Origin: CAHJXF01 sp964657795
GTDB taxonomy: Bacteria > Pseudomonadota > Gammaproteobacteria > Burkholderiales > Burkholderiaceae_D
Assembly: GCA_964657795.1 (NCBI GenBank)
Contig: CAZZWS010000259.1
Coordinates: forward strand, 1 to 5,184
Direction of reading: 5' to 3'
DNA: 5,184 nucleotides
Shown here: one piece after another, positions 1 through 5,184 of the stretch
How positions within the stretch are numbered: position 1 is the first letter of the stretch
Layout of the letters: the number at the start of each line of letters is the position of its first letter
The notes under the pieces: generated by a model
What the model saw: only the letters and a program-made list of their open reading frames with translations
What the model was told of the DNA's origin: nothing
The model's database searches: none
Position numbers and translations under genes: made by a program

Positions 1-19
1 CAGGGGTCCGGCGGCGTGA
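1..19 (+). CDS. C-terminal end of upstream gene (partial; possibly ubiJ)
   Basis: In the frame that ends at TGA 17-19, the window begins inside an open frame whose last visible codons read R-G-P-A-A-stop. The TGA shares its final A with the ATG at 19-21, forming the TGATG overlap typical of translationally coupled genes in one operon. In many beta- and gammaproteobacteria the gene just before ubiB is ubiJ, the SCP2-domain ubiquinone accessory factor, often in the order ubiE-ubiJ-ubiB. The ubiJ identity is therefore a guess from position only, because five residues carry no family signal. It is also possible that no gene ends here. Confidence 0.35.
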
Positions 20-1596
20 TGCGCATCTTCCGGCTCTTCATCATCGCGCGCGTGTTGTGGCGCTTCGGCCTCGACGAGATCGTCGCCGGCGGCATCGCCA
101 ATCCTTTCCTGTCGCGGTCGATCGGCTACCTGCGCTTCGGCCGCGACTTCACCACGCCGCGCGCACGACGGCTGCGCGAAGCGCTCGAAGCGCTCGGCCC
201 GATCTTCGTCAAGTTCGGGCAGATGCTGTCGACCCGCCGGGACCTGCTGCCGGCCGAGTACGCCGACGAGCTCGCGCACCTGCAGGACCGCGTGCCACCG
301 TTCGATCCCGAGCTGGCCATCCGGCAGATCAGGAAGTCGCTCGGCAAGGACCCCGACGAACTGTTCGCGACGTTCGATCGCGTGCCGGTCGCCTCGGCCT
401 CGATCGCGCAGGTGCATTTCGCGACGCTGCGGGCTGATGCCCATGGCGTCGAACGCGAGGTCGCCGTCAAGGTCCTGCGGCCCAACATGCATCAGGCGAT
501 CGAGCGCGACCTCGCGCTGCTGCGCACGCTGGCCGGTCTGGTCGAACGCCTGTCGGCCGACGGCAAGCGACTGCGCCCGCGCGACGTCGTCGGCGAGTTC
601 GACAAGTATCTGCACGACGAGCTGGACCTGATGCGGGAAGCCGCCAACGGCAGCCAGCTGCGTCGCAACTTCGCGGGCTCGAAGCTGCTGCACGTCCCCG
701 AGATGTTCTGGGACTACTGCAGCGAGGCCGTGATCGTGATGGAGCGGGTCTCGGGCATTCCGGTCGGTCGCATCGACCAGTTGCGCGCCGCCGGCATCAA
801 CCTGAAGAAATTGTCGCGCGACGGCGTCGAGATCTTCTTCACGCAGGTCTTCAAGCACGGCTTCTTCCATGCCGACATGCACCCCGGCAACATCTACGTC
901 GGCGACTCCGGCGTCGACTTCAACAAGTACATCGCGATCGACTTCGGCATCGTCGGCACGCTGACCGACGTCGACAAGAACTACCTCGCGCAGAACTTCC
1001 TGGCGTTCTTCCATCGCGACTACAAGCGCGTGGCGGTGCTGCACGTCGAGTCGGGCTGGGTACCGAAGGGCACGCGCATCGACGAGCTCGAGTCGGCCAT
1101 CCGCGCGACCTGCGAGCCGGTGTTCGACCTGCCGCTCGCGCGCATCTCGCTCGGCCAGGTCCTGTTGCGCCTGTTCCAGACGTCGCGCCGCTTCAACGTC
1201 GAGATCCAGCCGCAACTCGTGCTGCTGCAGAAGACGCTGCTCAACATCGAAGGGCTTGGCCGCCAGCTCGATCCAGAGCTCGACCTGTGGTCGACCGCGC
1301 AGCCTTTCCTCGAACGCTGGATGCAGGACCAGCTCGGCTGGCGCGGCTTCCGCGATCGCCTCGCGCAGGAAGCCACTCAGTTCGCGACCTTCGTGCCGCA
1401 GATGCCGCGGCTCTTGCATCGGGTGCTGGCTAACGAGGCGGAGAACCCGTTGGCTCTTGCGGTCGCGGAACTCACGCACGCGCAGCGACGCACGCGCCAC
1501 GCGCTGGTCGTCGGCTTCGGACTGGTCGCTGTGATGCTCGCCGCGTTGATCGGCATCGCGTTGACGGTGCTTTGGCACCACGGCATCTGGTGGTGA
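19..1596 (+). CDS. ubiB: UbiB, ubiquinone biosynthesis atypical kinase/ATPase (ABC1/ADCK/COQ8 family)
   Basis: UbiB is the bacterial member of the ABC1/COQ8 protein-kinase-like family. It is an inner-membrane-associated ATPase needed for aerobic ubiquinone synthesis, thought to assist the Ubi complex or lipid intermediates rather than phosphorylate proteins. Counting from ATG 19 (525 aa), the family hallmarks are all present: KFGQ at 65-68 followed by MLSTRRDLLP, the alanine-rich loop ASASIAQVH (about 125-133) that replaces the glycine-rich loop of kinases, the invariant lysine in VAVKV (K151), HADMHPGN at 284-291 with catalytic D286 and N291, and DFG at 308-310. A hydrophobic segment (about 495-519) forms a C-terminal membrane anchor. 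Length is close to the usual 525-546 aa. ATG 19 is preferred because the product then begins MRIFRL, as I recall for betaproteobacterial homologues, and because it overlaps the upstream TGA. GTG at 16, with AGGGG at 2-6 nine bases upstream, is the alternative and adds one residue. No key residue is missing. Confidence 0.95.
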   Translation: MRIFRLFIIARVLWRFGLDEIVAGGIANPFLSRSIGYLRFGRDFTTPRARRLREALEALGPIFVKFGQMLSTRRDLLPAEYADELAHLQDRVPPFDPELAIRQIRKSLGKDPDELFATFDRVPVASASIAQVHFATLRADAHGVEREVAVKVLRPNMHQAIERDLALLRTLAGLVERLSADGKRLRPRDVVGEFDKYLHDELDLMREAANGSQLRRNFAGSKLLHVPEMFWDYCSEAVIVMERVSGIPVGRIDQLRAAGINLKKLSRDGVEIFFTQVFKHGFFHADMHPGNIYVGDSGVDFNKYIAIDFGIVGTLTDVDKNYLAQNFLAFFHRDYKRVAVLHVESGWVPKGTRIDELESAIRATCEPVFDLPLARISLGQVLLRLFQTSRRFNVEIQPQLVLLQKTLLNIEGLGRQLDPELDLWSTAQPFLERWMQDQLGWRGFRDRLAQEATQFATFVPQMPRLLHRVLANEAENPLALAVAELTHAQRRTRHALVVGFGLVAVMLAALIGIALTVLWHHGIWW

Positions 1597-1736
1597 TGGG
1601 ACGTATGCAACAGAACGGCTGAAAGCCTGCGGCTCGCTGTCGCGCGAACGGACGCGACTCTTATAATTTGCAGTGACGATCGCACTCGATCGGCCGCGCA
1701 GAGCCTCTTCCTTTCACGTCTTCCTCCGCCCGCCGC
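1597..1736. other. Intergenic gap between ubiB and the transporter gene
   Basis: This 140-bp gap separates two same-strand genes. It contains a near-consensus -10 box (1662-1667), a small AGCC-TGC-GGCT stem-loop (1624-1634) with no following T run, two CGATCG palindromes (1677-1682 and 1687-1692) and a pyrimidine-rich stretch (1704-1736) running up to the next ATG. I see no convincing intrinsic terminator for ubiB, so read-through into the transporter gene is possible. I also find no RNA gene. Confidence 0.6.
1637..1667 (+). promoter_or_regulatory. Probable sigma-70 promoter for the transporter/thioredoxin unit
   Basis: A perfect TATAAT lies at 1662-1667 inside TTATAATTTG, an AT-rich island that stands out in GC-rich surroundings. 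The best -35 candidate is CTGTCG (1637-1642), which matches TTGACA at only three of six positions with a 19-bp spacer. The promoter would therefore be weak at -35 or need an activator. Transcription would be expected to start near 1674, giving a leader of about 62 nt before the ATG at 1737. The -10 is directly visible; its function is inferred. Confidence 0.6.
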
Positions 1737-3236
1737 ATGAGCAATCTCTTCTGGTTCGTGATCATCTATTGGGTGATCTCCGTCGGCATCGGCCTCTACG
1801 CCGGCAAGTTCGTGAAGGATTCGAGCGGTTATGCGAACGCCGGGCGCGCATTGCCGATGTACGTCGTCACCGCCACCGTGTTCGCGACCTGGTTCGGATC
1901 GGAGACCGTGCTCGGCATCCCCGCGAGCTTCTTGAAGGACGGGCTCGGCGGCGTCGTGACCGACCCGTTCGGCGCGTCGTTGTGCCTGATCCTCGTCGGT
2001 CTGTTCTTCGCGCGGAAGCTGTACCGCATGAACCTGCTGACGCTCGGCGATTTCTATCGCAACAAGTACGGCCGCATCGTCGAGGTGCTGACCGCCCTCG
2101 CGATCGTGATCTCGTACCTCGGCTGGGTCGGCGCGCAGATCTCTGCTCTCGGCCTCGTGTTCAACGTCGTGTCGGGCGGCGCCATCAGCGAGAGCTGGGG
2201 CAAGATCATCGGCGCGTCAACCGTGATGATCTACACGATCTACGGCGGCATGTGGTCTGTGGCCATCACCGACTTCATCCAGATGATCATCATCGTCGTC
2301 GGCATGCTCTACATCGGCGGCGAGGTGAGCGGGCAGGCCGGCGGGGTTGGGGTCGTCGTGCGGCATGCGATCGACGCCGGCAAGTTCGCCAACTTCTGGC
2401 CGGGGTCGAGCATGGTCAACATCCTGGGCTTCGTGGCCGCACTGTTCACGATGATGCTGGGCTCGATCCCGCAGCAGGACGTCTTCCAGCGCGTGGCGTC
2501 GGCGAAGAACGAGAAGATCGCCGGACGGGCTTCGGTGCTGGGCGGCGTCATGTACTTCTGCTTCGCGTTCATCCCGATGTTCCTCGCCTACGCGGCTACG
2601 CTGATCGACCCGCAGATGGTCGCGCCGCTGCTCGCCAGCGACGACAAGAAGGCGTCGCAGCAGATCCTGCCGCAGCTCATCCTCACGCATGCGCCGTTCT
2701 TCGCACAGGTGATGTTCTTCGGCGCGCTGTTGTCGGCCATCAAGAGCTGCGCGTCGGCGACGCTGCTCGCGCCGTCGGTGACCTTTGCCGAGAACATCCT
2801 GAAGCCCGCGTTCAGGAACGTGACGGACGCCAACCTGCTGCGCACGATGCGCATCGTCGTGCTGTGCTTCACGGTGCTCGTCACGCTGTACTCGCTCGGC
2901 TCTGATCTGCCGATCTACAGCATGGTCGAGAACGCGTACAAGGTGACGCTGGTCGTGGCGTTCGTGCCGCTCGCATTCGGTCTCTACTGGAAGCGCGCCA
3001 ACACGCAGGGCGCGATGCTGTCGATCGGCCTCGGCCTCGTGTCGTGGATCGGCATGGAGATCACCAACCCCGAGGCGACGCTACCGCCGCAACTGCTCGG
3101 GCTGATCATGAGCCTGCTCGGGATGATCGTCGGCTCGCTGGTGCCGGCGATGGGCCTGGTCCGCGAGAACGAGATCGCCGGCGAACGTGTATCGTCGGCT
3201 GGCGAGGTCGGCGCGGACGCGCGTCGCTCGACATGA
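1737..3236 (+). CDS. Sodium:solute symporter family (SSS/SSF) transporter, substrate unknown
   Basis: This 499-aa integral inner-membrane protein belongs to the SSS family (TC 2.A.21, LeuT fold), which normally couples Na+ entry to uptake of a small solute. Thirteen hydrophobic segments can be placed by eye at about 3-23, 41-62, 77-93, 115-145, 155-173, 175-196, 226-245, 266-290, 319-345, 370-388, 396-418, 424-442 and 452-475. Family motifs are TIYGGMWSVAITDFIQ ending at residue 182, the loop QQDVFQRVASAK (246-257), and the ninth segment with SAIKSCASATLL (333-344), where Na+ ligands lie in PutP-like members. The second segment carries WFGSETVLGIP (52-62). A polar tail of about 25 residues follows the last segment. 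ATG 1737 is the only reasonable start: the frame is closed by TGA at 1674 and has no ATG, GTG or TTG in between, although no Shine-Dalgarno sequence precedes it. It is followed after 16 bp by the thioredoxin-like gene, so the two are probably co-transcribed. The substrate cannot be read from the sequence. Confidence 0.92.
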   Translation: MSNLFWFVIIYWVISVGIGLYAGKFVKDSSGYANAGRALPMYVVTATVFATWFGSETVLGIPASFLKDGLGGVVTDPFGASLCLILVGLFFARKLYRMNLLTLGDFYRNKYGRIVEVLTALAIVISYLGWVGAQISALGLVFNVVSGGAISESWGKIIGASTVMIYTIYGGMWSVAITDFIQMIIIVVGMLYIGGEVSGQAGGVGVVVRHAIDAGKFANFWPGSSMVNILGFVAALFTMMLGSIPQQDVFQRVASAKNEKIAGRASVLGGVMYFCFAFIPMFLAYAATLIDPQMVAPLLASDDKKASQQILPQLILTHAPFFAQVMFFGALLSAIKSCASATLLAPSVTFAENILKPAFRNVTDANLLRTMRIVVLCFTVLVTLYSLGSDLPIYSMVENAYKVTLVVAFVPLAFGLYWKRANTQGAMLSIGLGLVSWIGMEITNPEATLPPQLLGLIMSLLGMIVGSLVPAMGLVRENEIAGERVSSAGEVGADARRST

Positions 3237-3241
3237 CTTCC

Positions 3242-3246
3242 GGGAG
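3242..3246 (+). promoter_or_regulatory. Ribosome binding site that fixes the thioredoxin-like start
   Basis: GGGAG followed by AAAGCG lies six bases before ATG 3253. This is a good Shine-Dalgarno match at normal spacing. It sits just after the transporter stop (3234-3236), supports ATG 3253 as the true start, and argues against the upstream in-frame ATG at 3187, which lies inside the transporter gene. Confidence 0.75.
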
Positions 3247-3252
3247 AAAGCG

Positions 3253-3801
3253 ATGAAACTGCAAGCCAAGCAACCGAATCGTTGGGTGATGATCGTCCTT
3301 GCCGCCGCTTTCGCGGCCGCGACGACGTTCGCCGTGCACGAGAGCCACGCGCAGAGCACGCCACCGGTGAAGAAGCACGCCATCCCGCCGGGCCCGCTGC
3401 CGTACGACACGTCGGCCGATCCGCAAAGCGATCTGACGGCGGCGATGGCCGAAGCGCGCAAGAGCGGCAAGCGTGTGCTGGTGGTGTTCGGCGCCAACTG
3501 GTGCCCGGACTGCCGCATCCTCGACAAGGAGTTCCATTCCGGCAGCAAGACCGCCGAACTGGTCGCGAGCCGCTATGAAGTCGTGAAGGTCGACGTCGGC
3601 GACTTCGACAAGAACCTCGACTTCGCCAGTCTCTACGGTGAGCCGATCAAGAAGGGCATTCCGTCGGTGGTGATCGTGACGCCGACCAACGAGGTGGTCT
3701 ACCAGACGAAGGCCGGCGAGCTGGCCGATGCGCGCACGATGGGCAGCGACGGGCTGTACGAGTTCTTCAGGGGCAAGGCCGATCGGCCGCTCGGGTCCTG
3801 A
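3253..3801 (+). CDS. Exported thioredoxin-like protein with WCPDC active site
   Basis: This 182-aa protein has a Sec-type signal peptide: a basic start (MKLQAKQPNR), a hydrophobic core at about 11-28 and a c-region HESHA, with probable cleavage after A33 (SHA/QS). The mature part has a proline-rich linker (about 35-50) and a thioredoxin fold. In the fold, VLVVFGANWCPDC holds the redox pair C84/C87, and GIPSVV supplies the cis-proline P137. These are the only two cysteines, so it probably acts as a periplasmic or membrane-near thiol-disulfide reductase or oxidase that needs an external partner such as a DsbD-type reductant. The family resembles Thioredoxin_7 / DsbD C-terminal-like domains; no specific Dsb or Tlp name is justified. 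ATG 3253 is chosen because of the GGGAG box and because the signal peptide begins there; an upstream ATG at 3187 would add a 22-residue arginine-rich prefix from the transporter gene. The 16-bp gap to the transporter implies one operon. Confidence 0.88.
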   Translation: MKLQAKQPNRWVMIVLAAAFAAATTFAVHESHAQSTPPVKKHAIPPGPLPYDTSADPQSDLTAAMAEARKSGKRVLVVFGANWCPDCRILDKEFHSGSKTAELVASRYEVVKVDVGDFDKNLDFASLYGEPIKKGIPSVVIVTPTNEVVYQTKAGELADARTMGSDGLYEFFRGKADRPLGS

Positions 3802-3839
3802 ACGCGCCGTCGCAAGCCGCTACCGACGCGGACGACAGC
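3802..3839. other. Short convergent intergenic gap, possible weak hairpin
   Basis: The thioredoxin-like gene and the thiolase gene converge here with only 38 bp between their stop codons. CGTCG (3808-3812) can pair with CGACG (3824-3828) around an 11-base loop, and CGGACG (3829-3834) can pair with CGTCCG (3848-3853) across the thiolase stop. Neither stem has a T run on either side, so if transcription ends here the signal is weak or Rho-dependent. Confidence 0.3.
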
Positions 3840-5134
<1,295 letters not shown>

Positions 5135-5135
<1 letters not shown>

Positions 5136-5184
5136 CAGTCATTCACCCTCGGTTCATTGACCTTGCCACCGCGCTTTTCCAGGA
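5135..5184 (-). CDS. C-terminal end of gene upstream of the thiolase (partial; possibly enoyl-CoA hydratase)
   Basis: Reading leftward from the right edge, the frame ending at TGA 5137-5135 is open to the window boundary and gives LEKRGGKVNEPRVND. The TGA shares its last base with the thiolase ATG (TGATG), as is common in coupled operon genes. A tail containing (F)LEKR is frequent at the end of crotonase-fold enoyl-CoA hydratases/isomerases, which often neighbour thiolases. The identity is therefore plausible but rests on a few residues plus context. The GAGGG Shine-Dalgarno of the thiolase lies inside this tail. The gene could instead be another acyl-CoA enzyme, or a chance open frame. Confidence 0.5.
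5146..5150 (-). promoter_or_regulatory. Ribosome binding site of the thiolase gene
   Basis: GAGGG on the minus strand (5150 down to 5146) lies 10 bases before ATG 5135, slightly long but usable. A second ATG at 5142-5140 is out of frame and only three bases from this box, so it is unlikely to be used. No promoter-like AT-rich element is seen in the 49 bases between the ATG and the window edge, in keeping with transcription from further upstream. Confidence 0.5.

Noticed and set aside
1576..1595. CACCAC/GTGGTG inverted repeat at the end of ubiB as a terminator
   Set aside because: It encodes the last residues of UbiB (WHHGIWW), has an 8-base loop and is not followed by a T run.
2217..2690. 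157-aa antisense open frame within the transporter gene
   Set aside because: His-, Asp- and Arg-rich composition without recognisable domains; it mirrors the third-position GC bias of the transporter gene.
1673..2905. 410-aa open frame on the + strand beginning with GTG right after the TATAAT box
   Set aside because: It overlaps the transporter gene in another frame, is extremely rich in Arg, His and Asp with no domain or membrane pattern, and the transporter frame shows clear family motifs. It is a product of GC-rich codon bias.
3187..3252. Upstream ATG start for the thioredoxin-like protein (adding 22 residues)
   Set aside because: The extra residues lie within the transporter gene, are arginine-rich and would bury the signal peptide; ATG 3253 has a good GGGAG box and starts a normal signal peptide.
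3081..3548. 155-aa antisense open frame across the transporter/thioredoxin junction
   Set aside because: It runs opposite two well supported genes and their ribosome binding site, and has no family signal.

Overview
This window looks like an ordinary high-GC (roughly 63-66% by eye) proteobacterial chromosome segment. It is most likely betaproteobacterial, probably Burkholderiales-like. That placement rests on the UbiB sequence, which resembles beta/gamma-proteobacterial UbiB along its whole length, on the sharp TATAAT -10 box in the only sizeable intergenic gap, and on the strong GC3 codon bias in every gene. It is an inference from family knowledge; no search was run.

Layout, left to right. 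Bases 1-19 appear to be the last codons of an upstream + strand gene (position suggests ubiJ) whose TGA overlaps the ubiB ATG. ubiB (19-1596, +) encodes the membrane-anchored atypical kinase/ATPase needed for aerobic ubiquinone synthesis. A 140-bp gap (1597-1736) holds a probable promoter. It drives a likely two-gene unit: a sodium:solute symporter-family transporter (1737-3236, +) and, 16 bp later, an exported thioredoxin-like protein with a WCPDC active site (3253-3801, +). After a short 38-bp convergent gap, a thiolase (5135-3840, -) fills the rest. Its ATG overlaps by one base the TGA of a gene entering from the right edge. The 15 visible C-terminal residues of that gene (ending LEKRGGKVNEPRVND) are compatible with a crotonase/enoyl-CoA hydratase tail, which suggests a fatty-acid or acyl-CoA degradation operon read leftward.

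Functionally the window joins three unrelated housekeeping or accessory pieces: quinone biosynthesis, a transporter plus periplasmic thiol protein of unknown substrate and role, and acyl-CoA metabolism. There is no sign of a mobile element, CRISPR array, RNA gene, defence island or other new multi-gene system. The points most worth a second look are the lysine and cysteine at the predicted sodium site of the transporter, the tight pairing of that transporter with a secreted thioredoxin-like protein, the pyrimidine-rich leader without a Shine-Dalgarno sequence before the transporter, and a perfect 12-bp tandem duplication in the first codons of the thiolase.
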